Positions 22,861-34,588 of a DNA stretch of 64,000 nucleotides are shown piece by piece. Under the pieces are notes generated by a model that saw only the letters and a list, made by a program, of their open reading frames with translations, did not search any database and was not told the origin of the DNA. Made by a program: the position numbers and the translations under genes. The number at the start of each line of letters is the position of its first letter. Within the stretch, counting starts at the first letter, position 1. Source of the DNA: Ryuthela nishihirai (Eukaryota > Arthropoda > Arachnida > Araneae > Heptathelidae); NCBI GenBank assembly GCA_038380435.1, contig JAWZYU010000013.1, positions 7,092,401 through 7,156,400 on the forward strand, read 5' to 3'.

Positions 22861-25105
22861 AAAAGTGGTAAATATCGTGAAAAGTTCTAAAATTAGACAA
22901 ATAATATGCATGCATTAATTTTATTCAAAATGCAAAAAATATTCAAAAACGTAAAAAAGAATATATATATATATATCAAGAAAATAACTTTTAATTTCTC
23001 GAAGGTTCACACTATTTCAAGAATTATTTAATAATTTAGTACAATTAAAAAATTCCAAATTGTAAATATTATAGAATATAATTCCCCAACCATATCAACA
23101 AAAATACGATAAATTTATGAAAATGAGAGAAAGATAGAATAGCTTTTATTTCGTAAAAAAAAAATACAGAACTTTTAAAGGACAATAAAAAATTTAGGAC
23201 CGAAACATCTTTCTAAATTTTAATAATTATATATGACAACTCCCTAAAATATAGGATTGTCCTTTAAAACATAGGACAAAGGGTCACTGTAATGATAGCA
23301 AAATTCTAAAAACAGCCTTGTGAAAACATTCACCCTGTTTTTGCAAAAGGAAAAGAGTACAAAAATAATCTATTGAAAAAAATTTAAAAGTTTAAGCATT
23401 TACCTTTGTGCTGCCTTTATAGTTCTCATTGTCTGGTTATAGGATGATCTCTCCTGTATATAATGTTGGCTGTTTAACTTCAAGATATAGAGAATACAGC
23501 CACCATAACTGAAAGGTTGTTTCCCTATTTCACATGTGTCTTAAGGGTTAATGACAACCTCCCCCAAGTCCCACACAGCACTCTCAATTCACCCTACAGC
23601 CTTCCATGAGCCATAAGGTCACTAAAAGTATCATCATTATATTTGTCCTAGCTGTTGAGAAAATGTTCCCCACCAAGGAAACCAATTTCTGGAAATTGAA
23701 GTCTACGATTCAGTAAAATCACCTTGTTATTCAAGATTAAAGGAAACCACTATCGACAACCAAGTGAGAAATTTTGCTGTGGACACCTTCAGGCAACAAA
23801 CAGTGTTGTTCAAACAACGTCGTGGGTGCATCCTATTCTTCACATAGCCAGTAATTCTCCTCATGTTTATTTGTTTCCCGAGGAGTAATTGTAACAAATT
23901 TGGGATTTTAAATCCATGAAAGCTGACTGCTCTGTTCCCATATTTTCAACCTATTGAGACTGTTGTATTTGTTCTTCTGCAGGATTTATTATGTCCCCTG
24001 CAATTGTCTTCCCCCTCTTTTACAGCTTCTTTATGATCATCATGTCATGCAAAGTTTCCAAGCATAGTTTTCAAGATGTTAAAATAACTGACTAACTCCA
24101 CATCCCCAAACTTTAATTACTAAGAGGGTGATTTTTTTTCTGTTTGCTACTTTGAGGCAAACTCTGGGCTGCATTGTTTTTTGTTGAAAGAAAATTTAAA
24201 ATGTGTGTATGTTTTAAGAAGATGAAAATAAAAAATAAAACAGATATTAGTCAATAAAAAACTTGCAAAGAAATTTTTATAAGTTGGAAAACGAAACATT
24301 TAATACAAAAAAGCAAATTTTAAGTTGTGAAGTTTTTACACAAAAAAATGTATTTTTTTTAGAGTTTAAAGGATTTTTTGTCAACCATTTGGCAACCCCC
24401 AATGTTTGGCTACCTGCGTGCAGTGCACACATTGCACACCCACTTAGTGCGACCCTGTATACAAGGCTACTGGAAAAACTGCAATAATATAATTTCTATG
24501 TCATAACTTCCAAACAAAGTGTTTCTGAAAATATGTTTATAGTACTTCTACTTCTTTTGGATCCTAAAATATATTCCAGAATTTGTGCCATGTACTAAAG
24601 TTATTCCCTTGTATAAAACCTGTTTTAGAATTCAAATTATCAGTTTAATTGTTATTAAAAATTATAATACTACTGACAGTAACGCTAAATATTGGTGAAA
24701 CTCTCATACTAAATTAGCTATTTCCTTATAAAATTCAAAATTTAATCAGTATATTGAACCATGCAAAGTTTTCAAGATGTTAAAACAACTGCCTATAGGC
24801 AACTTTTAAATAAAGAAACACTGATTAAAAGTAGCACAATACAGATGATTCTGCACAACATTTACGGTTCTATGCACAGTCATGAGAAAAGTGAATAATC
24901 CTATATGAGATATTAGATAAATATTTTTATTGCACAATAGAGTAAGCTGAAACAGATGTTGCTATACAATATTAAATGTTTTGCTACCCTTCTTTAATCA
25001 CTGATACCAAAAAGCAAAATATATTTATTATTACAGTAAAGCTGAATATGAAATCTCTGACAACAATTATAAATGCATTAAGGTTTTCTGCATATTTCTA
25101 ATTAC
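22861..25105. other. AT-rich region, no gene recognised
   Basis: No coding feature seen. A short repeated phrase (CATGCAAAGTTTTCAAGATGTTAAAA-like) occurs at 24045-24088 and 24759-24785. Around 23400-23900 base composition is less AT-rich, but no known element was recognised. Confidence 0.3.
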
Positions 25106-25218
25106 CTTAGGACTTCCTTTTTCTCAATTTCTTGCAGCTGTTTTCTTCTCTCTTGGACAGTATCTATAATATTTTGATACTTCAATAATTCAGCCTCCTC
25201 AGCTTTCAGTTTTTCACT
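25106..25218 (-). CDS. TCHP: Trichoplein (TCHP)-like gene, internal exon C
   Basis: A 113-bp minus-strand exon with acceptor CTTTTGATTGAAAAG and donor CTAAG|GTAATT. Read in phase 0 it gives 37 codons (SEKLKAEEAELLKYQ, then VQERRKQLQEIEKKE) plus two bases completed by exon D. It is highly charged and heptad-like. It matches the trichoplein K-L-K-x-E-x-x-x-L-L-K stretch followed by E-E-R-K-Q-x. Starting two codons later is not excluded, but only 25218 keeps phase with exon B. The intron to exon B is about 9.2 kb. Confidence 0.78.
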
Positions 25219-25908
25219 CTTTTCAATCAAAAGGAAGCACATAAGAAAATTTTAGTTCATTTACTGATAATCAAACTGCCAAAATATAACACAATTTTTA
25301 TACATCAAATAAAAAAAAAGCATACACATGGCCTATTGTAAACTATCACTTCACCTAAAAGAGTATCAATATGCAGTAGATGCATATATAAAAAGTGGCA
25401 ACACAGAATTACAGAATATATTTCTGTATGCTTTCATGGCACTACACTCTACCACTGTTGATGTGTTCTGATACCTGACATTACCACAATGCACATTTAT
25501 GTACATCTGATATTACCACAATGCATATTGCTCTGCTTCAACTGATGTTCTGTAGTGTCGCATGACACTTGCCACAAAGAACCGTCTTCTTTGTGAGTTC
25601 CCATGTATCACCAGTACCCACAACAACAATGCCACATTTCTGCATTTCATTTTAAGGATTAAATGGACTCTAGCACTTAAATATTTGCTTTTTGCATTTT
25701 CACAAATGGTTTACAGTTTACTTGGTATATTTAATATTAAGTGAATAATTACTGCTCTGGTACCTTAGCATAAATAATATCTTATAGCTAAATTGGATAC
25801 ATAGCTTAGGCACACTGCTTTATTTATGCCCCTCCATTCCTTCCACATAGAAATTTTAACTGATATTTTACATAGAATGTTATTGTTAGCTACTTAGTTA
25901 TTTTAAAA

Positions 25909-26158
25909 CTTTATACATTGTGAACTAGATTTATTTATTATGTGTAGATTTTCACAATATACAAATCTTGAAGATTTCATTTACTTTCTATGATAAGCAC
26001 ATAACATAGTTTTATAAATGGACACTTAAAATTCTTTTTTGTTGCATTTCATTTATATTTTGGTCAAAATAATTGAATTTTTCTTTTTTAAGTCAATAGT
26101 CATACTCTTTGTTCACTTTATACATTGTGAATTAGATTTATTTATTATGTGTAGATTT
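25909..26158 (+). repeat. Direct duplication of a ~43-bp segment
   Basis: The sequence beginning CTTTATACATTGTGAA and ending TTATGTGTAGATTT occurs at 25909-25951 and again at about 26116-26158, with one substitution. It flanks about 165 bp and lies directly before the foldback structure at 26.16 kb. Confidence 0.8.
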
Positions 26159-26166
26159 CGGTCAAA

Positions 26167-26629
26167 ATAACAGAATTTGATTTGATAGTGACTTGAGTTG
26201 TTGGTAAACTTTCAATGAGTAATTTAGTATTGCAACTGCAGTTAGATAAGTATGCATGCTTTCTCTTTTTGCCACTTTTTCTTTAGGTTTAGGTTATTTT
26301 ACCTTATTCCTGGCATGTGTTAAGTGGTAGTGTAATCAAAAATATGATTTTCCACTATACTCTCACTTAACACATGCCAGGAATCCATTCTCTCAATAGC
26401 AAAATACTCTTCATAATGATCCTCAAACTAAGAGAAAAAGTGGCAAAAAAAAAAGAAAACATGCAGACTTATCTAACTACAGTTGCAATGCAAAATTACT
26501 CATTGAAAGTTTACCAACAACTCAAGTCACTAGTTTTGATTTTACAGTTGTTTTCTTTGTTTGGTTGTTTGGTTAAAACACCAAACAACCAAACAAAGTA
26601 AACCCTAAAATCAAAACTAGTGACTTGAG
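26167..26629. repeat. Nested foldback (palindromic) element
   Basis: Two arms of roughly 170-195 bp (26167-26338 and 26350-26545) are reverse complements with small indels. The inner stem pairs ATTCCTGGCATGTGTTAAG with its complement. The right arm's outer edge then forms a second, ~50-bp palindrome (26527-26576 / 26577-26629) centred on a TTTGGTT/AACCAAA turn. The phrase AGTGACTTGAGTT or its complement occurs three times. No coding capacity is seen. It is probably a MITE-like foldback transposon or a palindromic duplication. Confidence 0.85.
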
Positions 26630-26863
26630 TTTATGGCACAAGGGCAACTAAAGCCATGGTGTGTCAAACAAGATATACAGTAACAGAATAAATAGACAAA
26701 AGTCGTGTACACTGGGCTTTGTAAAGAATTATGTTTACATGGGCAAAATTCCAGCTCTGAATCATTTGAGAGCTACAATACAATAAGAGAAGCAACTGAG
26801 CAAGTAACAAGAGATATGCTGCAGCATGAATGACAAGTGGACTACCAATCAGAGATATGAGTT

Positions 26864-26998
26864 AGGTTATTTCACCTCTGAGGGACACTTTTTTTGCACA
26901 CAATGGACTAAATGGCCAGGTCACAAGGACCCAGAGGGCTCAGAGAAGGTTGGGATAGGACCCACTGAACAGCTGTTAGGAGACTGAGTGTAGTCTGA
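26864..26998 (-). mobile_element. SINE-A 3' fragment
   Basis: A diverged minus-strand SINE-A 3' part, readable from the tail (GTTAGGTTATTTCACCTCTG) to the CAGCTGTTAGGAGACTG region. The head is missing. Confidence 0.75.
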
Positions 26999-28343
26999 GC
27001 AGGCTCCATAGCAACAATACAGAGATTTCATAGACCGAATTTTATGCACCACCAGTGAAGAGAGAAATGATGATATTGCCTTTGTGTTTAACACATAATG
27101 ATATGTTTAAACAAGTTTTCAAACAATTCATAGCTCATTAACTTTGGAGGAATGAGTGCAAATCTATAGACATGTGCAAGAACATTTTGAACACCCTCTG
27201 TATTAGGAAAAATCAACAGGCAATGGTAGACAATGGCAGAATTCTACCTAGAAATAGAGCAACCTTCCCATAAAAGGAGAGGCTCATCAGGAAAGATCAA
27301 CAATTTTTGTTCTTTCTAATCCTTCTGTACGTCTCAGCTGTTGAGGGGAACAAAGTTAAAATGGGCTTGCTCCTTTAAACATAAGGGCGACCATCAGTGG
27401 ATTTAGGGGAATGGGCCTTGCTGTGGACTTCTGGCATGTGAGGTGACCTCAGTCAAACAGCTGCAACTTTGGGTCAGCTTTCTAGCAGAAACAAGGTGGA
27501 AGGTACGGTTTAAATCATAGGCAGAGAATGTGGGTTAGAGACCATGCTTCCTTCATTAGACAAATACATTTAGGCCATCAGGAAGGTTAATCACCAATGT
27601 TTAGCCCTGGTCTTGAAAGACCGAATAAAATTCAGATTTATAAAAATGAGTTCTCTGATTGCAGATTATGTTCTCAGAAACGATGAGAGCAAAGCTCTAG
27701 TGATGACCGACAGTATTTTCCCCACATTTAAAATCAAGAAGTTGGAGCAGAAGCACTGAACCTGAAGCAGAATAGATTATCAACACTACATAAAAGTAAT
27801 CTAGAGATATATAAAGAGGACAGGGGGAGACATTTTTATTGCAGTGTAGCATTTTCCCCTTTGTTTTAGAGGTCTTTAAAAATTTGTTGAAAAATGCATG
27901 AAATATGTACACATTTCATAATTTTTCACTTCCAATATCTTTACTAACATTCTCAGGGGGGGGGAAGGGGGCTTACCACTACCACTACCACCACCACCCC
28001 AGCTGAAATCCAGCCCTTAAGATAAATATACCGTTTACCCCAATTTATTGAAAAATATATGCATAAAATGATTTTTTGAACTATTTTAATTATGATTAAA
28101 AAATAACAGAGGCTAATGTTTTTCCCTTTGTTGTCTGAAAATTAAATCATATTTTAAGTGTGGTTTCAAGTGTTCAACAGAATGGATTTTTCTACAAAAA
28201 TTTTCATGCAGGTTTCTGTATATTTTTGCTAACTTATTATCTTTATAGTACATGTTCATAAGCAAAGAATAATATAGAAGTGAGACTGATATTGAACAAA
28301 CTATGCAAACGAACATTCATTCTGAAAATTTAATTGCTTACTT
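26999..28343. other. No gene recognised
   Basis: Intronic sequence of mixed composition. It contains a G-rich motif (ACTAACATTCTCAGGGGGGG, about 27944) that recurs near 8769 and 12200. A short (CCA/CTA)n tract lies at 27977-28002. Confidence 0.3.
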
Positions 28344-28447
28344 ATGAAATAATATGCTGAAAAAAATTGGTTTTACCATGAGTGGTATATGAACTCATAT
28401 CTCCTGGAAACATGCCAGTTATGCTAACCACTACACCATCATCAGCT
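28344..28447 (-). mobile_element. SINE-D, degenerate tRNA-derived head
   Basis: In reverse complement this reads as a tRNA-like unit: an A-box-like GATGGTGTAGTGGTTAGCAT, a GGCATGTTTCCAGGAG anticodon-arm region, then a weak B box (GAGTTCATATACC). A body ending TTTTTTTCAGCATATTATTTCAT follows. The same body occurs as the arms of the palindrome at 28609-28783. The B box is decayed, so the copy is old. It is too diverged to be a tRNA gene. Confidence 0.55.
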
Positions 28448-28608
28448 AACGTTTTTTCTTCAGCTGAGGTGACATATAAACTTTCTGGATTCTTTTATTT
28501 GATTCGCACAGTGCTGCCATCTATCCAGGAAGTGAATAATTGTCTTGCCTCATAGAGATGGAATTTAATATTTGTCACTCAAGCTCATGGCATTAAATCA
28601 ATAATAGA

Positions 28609-28783
28609 TTAGTAAAGAATCACAGGATATATCTTGTAGACATGGAACTCATGAAATAATAAGCTGAAAAAAATTGGTTTTGCAGTGAGTGATTTCCCAC
28701 TCAGGGCAAAACCATTTTCTTTTTCAGCTTATTATTTCATGAGTTCCATATCTACAGTATGCATTCTATGATTCTGTACTACT
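28609..28783. repeat. ~80-bp palindrome made of SINE-D 3' ends
   Basis: The arms at about 28609-28687 and 28695-28783 are reverse complements with scattered mismatches. Each contains ATGAAATAATAAGCTGAAAA, shared with the 3' body of the SINE-D copy at 28344, so two 3' segments lie head to head. Confidence 0.8.
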
Positions 28784-29126
28784 GAATTGCTTATTTGCTG
28801 CACTATTCATAGAAGTATTTATTTATTAATCTGTACACTATGGATTTTTTTACTGGATCTTTCCATCAGCTTTCCACATAATTGTAAAAAAATTGATAAA
28901 CATATCATTTTATGGTTTTTTACTTTTACACTATTTTCTTTATATTATTTTAAAAATTTCAATACTTCTCTTAACTTCTCATTGTCTTAATTTACTTGTT
29001 GTGCATATAACTTTGCAAATTTATTCTGCAGATAAACAAAACACCCAGAGTTCTTGAAAGTTCAAATAATTCATATTTTTGAATCAAGTAAAATCAAAAA
29101 TTCCTATTTGTAGCATATAAAGTGGA

Positions 29127-32100
29127 TCATCACCATCATCATCATCCTCAAGTAGCCATGGACTACGGAGGTCCAACCACACCATGCAGTTTAATTCTCC
29201 AAGCATATCTGTCCTGAGCTACATCTGCTGCATCTGGCCACTGCACACCAATTCTAACAAAGTCCTGTTTGACATGGTCTGACCACCACATCCTAGGTCT
29301 CCACCTCTTTCTAACGCCCTTCAGCACACTCTTCATAACCCTATTCACCAATCTATAATTATCCATACGGGCAACAAGCGGAGTCTCTCTCTACACAATA
29401 TGCTGCTAAAAGGAGGTTGCAGATTCCTTTGCCTAACCTCATCATTAGTTACAAAGTTAAACCATATAATACCCAAGAAAAGACGCAAGCATCTAGAATA
29501 AAAAGCATCTAGTTCCTGTTATCTTGTTTACACAGCGTCCAAGTTTCACTACCATAACTAACCCTACAAAGAACCAAACTACTATACAGTCAAAGTTTAG
29601 TCTTTAGGTGTATACGGCTATTTATCCACAATCTCCATAGATTCTTAAAAGTCCCGGCAGCAATCCCTATTCATCTGTTAATCTCATGCCGCACATCACC
29701 ATTATCTGTTACATAGCTCCCAAGGTAATTAAACTGTGACACCTGCTCAAGACTGTAACCATTCAGATTAACTGAATCACAGCCTGACTGACCAATTTTC
29801 ATCACTTTAGTTTTCTCTCTGTTTATAACCAAACATACTCTAGTACCAGTTTCATCAACAGCTTGAATGAAAGAGTTCATCTCATCAACATCATCTGCTA
29901 AAAGGTCTAAATCATCAGCATAATCTAAATCAGAAATTTTCGTATCTTCAGGCCATTTAAGGTCAAAATCTTTCCCTTGAAGTGAATTTCACATAACATA
30001 ATCAATAACCAAGCTAAAGAGAAAAGGAGACAAAATGCACCTTTGTCGAACACCAGAAGCAATGCTAAACAAATTGCTACAAGCCTTACCAACTCTCACA
30101 CACGACTCAGTGTTATTATAGAGAGCTTTCAATATGTTAACTAACTTGTCTGGTATACTATATGATCTCACAATCAACCACAAATTATGACAATCAACAG
30201 AGTCGAAAGCCTTTTTGAAATCAACAAAGCTAGCAACCAAAGGTTTCTAAAACTCTAAACTTTTCTCAAGAATCTGCCTAAGTGAAAATATCTGATCTAC
30301 ACATCCCCTACCATTTCTGAATACACATTGCTCATCACACAATGGCATGTCAACCAGATTCTTAATTCTATTATGCACAATCATGCAAAGAACTTTCCTT
30401 GAAACAGAGAGTAGGCTGATACCCCTATAGTGATCACAAGAACTGCGATCACCTTTTTTGAAAATAGGGATTATAATAGCTCTGGTAAAATCCTTAGGAA
30501 CCATGCCATTATCATAAAAGGTATTCAAAATTTCAGTCATCCAAGTAGTAACTGAAACATTCCCAGCTCTAAGCATTTCCATAGTAATTTCATCTACCTC
30601 AGGGGATTTATGAAGTTTAAGTTTAGAAAATAGAACACCACTGAAATCCTCAGCCCACCTAGCCAAGACAAAATCCTCACCTTCTATAACCTTACCTTGT
30701 TTATCCTTCAATCCCTGTATACCTGTCCATTTTCTACCACACAAAATATTAACACTCTGGTACAGCTCTCTGCTGTTCTGCTGTCTAACTGCTTTCATGG
30801 CTTTGTCAGCCAAACCATCAAGCCACAGATTCTTATCAGTAGCTAACTGATCCTTTACATGTTAATTAAGCTCTCTGTAATCCTTTCTATTAGGACTAGT
30901 AGGGTATTGATTAAGGACAATCCTGCAGTTCTTTCTTTCTGAAATAAGCTCAAGTGCCTTATCACTCAGATAATTCTGCCCCCTCTGCTCCTTTTTTCCT
31001 AAAAGAGTACTGTTAGTTTCCAAAAATGCCTGTTTAAAATAGTCCCATTCTTCCTCAACTTCAGTAGTAAGCAAACCATGATTGTCATAATGACTAAGTA
31101 ACCTATCATGGTAAGCTTTAGCTATAACTGGGTCATTCAGAGCTTCAGTATTAAAAGTAAATTTTTTAACCCTAGCACAACACTTTTTAAGTTTAAGTTG
31201 CAAGACACTTTTAATAAGGTAATGGTCAGATCCAATTTCAGCTCCCCTATATGCCCTGGTATTCCTAACAGAACTAGCCCATTTGCTGTTAATTAATATG
31301 TAATCAATCATATTCTTATGCAGCCCATCAGGTGAAACCCATGTGTACTTATGTATGTCGCGGTGTTTGTAATATGTGTTAGTTATTCTGAATCCATTGA
31401 GTTTACTTACCTGTAGGAGACGTTGCCCATTGCCATTGCAGCTACCAATACCAAAAGGGCCTATTACTCCTCCCCAAAGGTCAGAGTCAGTACCAACTTT
31501 GGCATTGAAGTCACCAAGAACAAGGGTAATATCTCCTTTCTTGACAGAATTCAAAATATCCTGAAGTTGTTCATAAAACCTATCCTTCTCATCCTCATCG
31601 GCATCGTCAGTGGGGGCATAACAGCAGATAACATTCAAGTCTTTAACGCTTGTCTGAAATTTTGCTGTAAGAAACCTTTCATTAATGCACTCATATCCTA
31701 GAAGAGCATCACTAGCATTTCTGCTGAGAAGCAAACCCATGCCTTGGTGGTGCTTATTATCTTCCCTCTCCGAAAAGAGAAATTTAAGATTATTTTTAAG
31801 AATCTGACCTTTATCTCTCCATTTGGTCTCTTGCAAGCCGAGAATATCTAAATTATAATGGCAGAATTCTTGTGTGAGGATATCCATAGAATAAGTTCTG
31901 TGCAGAGAATTCCACTACCTATGGAGAGAAAATGATTGGTGGGATGTTTAAAGAAACTATGTTTATTGAGAGAGGGAATGCCAAAAATATCAAACAGTCT
32001 CCTAATCGCAGACATGGGGCAAAGACCCGTTCCCCCACCACTAAAGGCTGAAGCCATCTACACTGGAAGACTTCCTTCAATGTAGAATCTGATGATGCCA

Positions 32101-32598
32101 GTAGAAGCAAAGAGTTCAGGTGTCTGTGATGACCTCTGCTCAGGATTATCCACCAGCTGATAAACACATCCAGTGAATTTATTCACTTGGGGCTGTCAAC
32201 CCACAAACAAACAAAAAACACAGCGGAAGATTTCCCTCCACAGATGCCCACCAGTGCAGCAAAATCATGATCCATAATCAAGCTCAGAGTCATATATCTG
32301 TCCAGTCCAGTGGGTTTATATGTCAGCACCAGGACCCTGTGTGGTTGACCACTCCTCAGCAGGGTAAAAAAACAAAACAAAAGTAGCCATAGTTGTCCAG
32401 ATCAGTAGGCCACACTAATCTGGTAGTCCTCCCCTTCCATTAACTTCCACAAGAGAATCTCTCTTTCGAAAGGCACTAATGGCCTGCACCATGAGAAGGT
32501 GGGGTCAGACAGGTGCTAGGCCTGACCGGTTCTATGCATCATCACAGGCGATTGGTGCATAGCTCTCCTTCCAGTGACTATCTAGCTACCATTTATAG
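29127..32598 (-). mobile_element. RTE-like LINE, nearly full length, broken ORF
   Basis: Minus-strand copy with a short CAT-rich tail near 29127-29145. The 5' end (CCATTTATAGCC) is at about 32598. The endonuclease half is still open for 341 residues (31887-30862): LDILGLQETKW, LVLGDFNAKVG, MIDYILINSKW and GSDHYLI are all present. The RT half is broken into pieces (30813-30247 with a short in-frame deletion after EDFSGVL; 30240-29989 with SFVDFKKAFDSVD; 29880-29671). No target-site duplication was found, and the 5' end abuts the ~140-bp repeat region. Confidence 0.92.
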
Positions 32599-33320
32599 CC
32601 TATGACAATCCCCAAGCCATAAGCTTTCATTTGACACATAACTTGTTACTCGCAATCAGGAGATCACTTGCAATCAGGAGATACAAGGGAATAATCATTT
32701 TCATATTTCCTTTTTTTTTAGGGAGGAAGTAAGCATGGGTATTCAATTTGTCAGAGCCTATGACACTCCCTGTGTCACAAGCTTTCATTTGACAAATAAA
32801 TCATAAGTTTTGTCTGTTGCATTCGAACAATATGGTGGAATAACGTTTTGTCAAATCAACAAACCAACATATGTCAAAGCTAAAAGCAATAGGATGATAG
32901 GTAAAAATGACCCCCTATGCTTTCTTCCCCTCTAAAAATGGATAAATGCGAAAATAATTATTCCCCTATATCTTAGCAACACGAGTGCAGAAAGTAATAA
33001 GCTATGAGTCAAATGATGTGGGGAGTGTCAGACGCTATAAAAAATTGATCCCCATGCTTTCTTCCCCCTAAAAAAGAGGAAATGTGAAAACTATTGTTCT
33101 GCTATATCTCCAGAATGTGAGTGCCGAAAGTAACAAGTTGTACATCAAATGAAAGACTGTGAAGTAGGGAATGTTGTGGCTAACAAAAATATACCCTCCC
33201 TTGCTTTCTTCCCCCCTGAAAAACAGTAAATGTGAAAGTTGTTCTATAATATCTTCCGAATGTGAGGGCCTAGAATTACAAGTTAGATGTCAAATGAAAA
33301 CTGATATAATGACCATTTTA
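32599..33320. repeat. Diverged ~140-bp repeat units in opposing orientations
   Basis: A unit with TCAAATGAAAG, ACAAGTT and CTTTCTTCCCC landmarks recurs with a spacing of about 138-146 bp at roughly 32.92, 33.06 and 33.20 kb. Reverse-complement versions (AGCTTTCATTTGACA, at about 32625 and 32782) fill the left part. Copies differ by many substitutions. Similar phrases appear at 18.66 and 33.9 kb. The family is not recognised. Confidence 0.65.
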
Positions 33321-33383
33321 AACTATCTTGGATTTTGCCCCACCATTCTCCCTCTCCCTAATAAACGGGGATGTTTTTGTAAG

Positions 33384-33762
33384 GATTGGGTTGAGTTGTT
33401 TTACCCGTGAGTGGCACTTTTTTGCACACAATGGGCTAAATGGCCAAATCACAAGGACCCTGAGGCCTCAGAGAAAGTTGGGGGAGGGGATCCACTGGAA
33501 CAGCTGTTGGGAGACAGATGGCAGCCTCTGATCAAGTCATCCAGCGTGTTCTTTATTATGCACAGAGTATGGCTCTCCTGCACATGAGGCAATGCCTTAA
33601 TGTCCCATCCAACGGACGACTGCCTTTTCAAGCCCATCAGTGTACCTAATGGCCAAGGGCAAGGCAAGAAATTTTGCAAAGATAATTCTCAACACTGACC
33701 TAGCTGGGACTTTAACTTGGGAACTGCAGATTACTAGCCTGGCACACTACTGACTGAGCCCC
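33384..33762 (-). mobile_element. SINE-A, near full length, diverged
   Basis: Minus-strand SINE-A from the tail (GATTGGGTTGAGTTG) to the tRNA-like head, which is degraded (CTGACTGAGCC followed by C and T runs). The B box is altered (the plus strand reads GGACTTTAACTTGG). It is older than the copies at 7072 and 46996. Confidence 0.88.
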
Positions 33763-34059
33763 CCCCCCTTTTTTTTTCATGGGGGGTCAACCTTAATGAG
33801 TTATATCTCAAATTAAAGTTTGTGATGTCTTGACTGTTATGGGCTACCCTTCAAACATGACTCCAAAAGGAAACAAAAATGTGGTCAATGTTTATGAGTT
33901 ATATATCGAATGAAAGCTTCTGAAGGTAGTTGTTTTTAATAACAAAGAAAAAAAAAAAATAAATTTAAAATTTTAACAAATACTTATCTTCCTATATTGC
34001 ACTCTAAAAAGTAGAAAATAAACCTAAAGCATATTGATAGTGCAATCAGTCACCAAGTT

Positions 34060-34145
34060 CATATTCATTCGAAAGGAAGATAGAGTGCTGATTTACCTAC
34101 TCAACATGATTATCAGCACCCTATCTTCCTTTGAAATAAATATCC
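34060..34145. repeat. Hairpin, ~30-bp arms
   Basis: GAAAGGAAGATAGAGTGCTGAT (34071-34092) pairs with ATCAGCACCCTATCTTCCTTT (34112-34132) with one mismatch, and weaker pairing extends outward. It lies just left of the RTE 5' fragment. Confidence 0.75.
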
Positions 34146-34316
34146 CTCCCCTTCCATTCACAAAAGAGAGTATCTGTTGTGAAAGGTACTAATGGCCTGC
34201 ACCATGTGAAGGCAGGGTTGGACTTTAGGTACTAGGTATGGGCACTTCTCTGCATAATCGTAGTTAATTGGCACCCAGCTCTCCAGCTAATATATGCCTA
34301 GTTATCATTCACAGTC
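34141..34316 (-). mobile_element. Orphan 5' end of RTE-like LINE, diverged
   Basis: Matches the first ~180 bp of the RTE leader (CCCTCCCCTTCCATTCAC to the GGCACCCAGCTCTCC region) on the minus strand. No other part of the element is adjacent. Confidence 0.7.
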
Positions 34317-34414
34317 TGCAAATGATAATAAAGTATATCAATTTTAAAGTACTAGAGAATAAAAAAAAATACATAATGTAATGCCAGAGTTTTCTTTTTT
34401 GTTTCTTTGTTTAC

Positions 34415-34588
34415 CTCAATATTCTTTTCTTTTACTTCTTCCATCTGCTTCTGAAGATGTTTTGCTAATTTCTTTGATTCTACTACTTGCTTTTTCTCTA
34501 ATTCTTGCACTGCATTTTCTGCCTTTTGCCTCTGTTGCTCCAATTCTGCTAGAAAGCAATTCTCCTCTTCTCTGTCTTTGGCAGCTGA
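34415..34588 (-). CDS. TCHP: Trichoplein (TCHP)-like gene, internal exon B
   Basis: A 174-bp minus-strand exon of exactly 58 codons, phase 0 at both ends. The acceptor is GATAATTTTTTAG and the donor is ATTGAG|GTAAAC. It encodes a charged coiled coil (SAAKDREEENCFLAELEQ, QKAENAVQELEKKQ, LAKHLQKQMEEVKEKNIE). The last stretch matches trichoplein's L-x-A-x-x-L-L-Q-Q-M-E-E-L-K-x-K-E-V-E segment. It joins exon C without a gap in the family alignment. The intron to exon A is about 8.5 kb. Confidence 0.82.

Larger units (their letters stand above)
16764..24457. mobile_element. Possible hAT-like element bounded by short TIRs (tentative)
   Basis: The left end CAGGGCCGCACCCAG (16764) and the right end, read in reverse complement as CAGGGTCGCACTAAG (ending 24457), match at 12 of 15 positions with the CAGGG start common in hAT elements. 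Flanking 8-mers (ATAACAAG, TATACAAG) agree only if one base was gained or lost. No transposase was recognised in the interior, which also hosts an RTE copy at 19261-22849. Chance pairing is possible. Confidence 0.3.

Noticed and set aside
26374..26601. 75-codon ORF
   Set aside because: Lies inside the foldback arms; chance frame through palindromic DNA.
34352..34543. Independent small gene starting MEQQRQKAENAV
   Set aside because: This is the interior of trichoplein exon B read through its donor site into intron.
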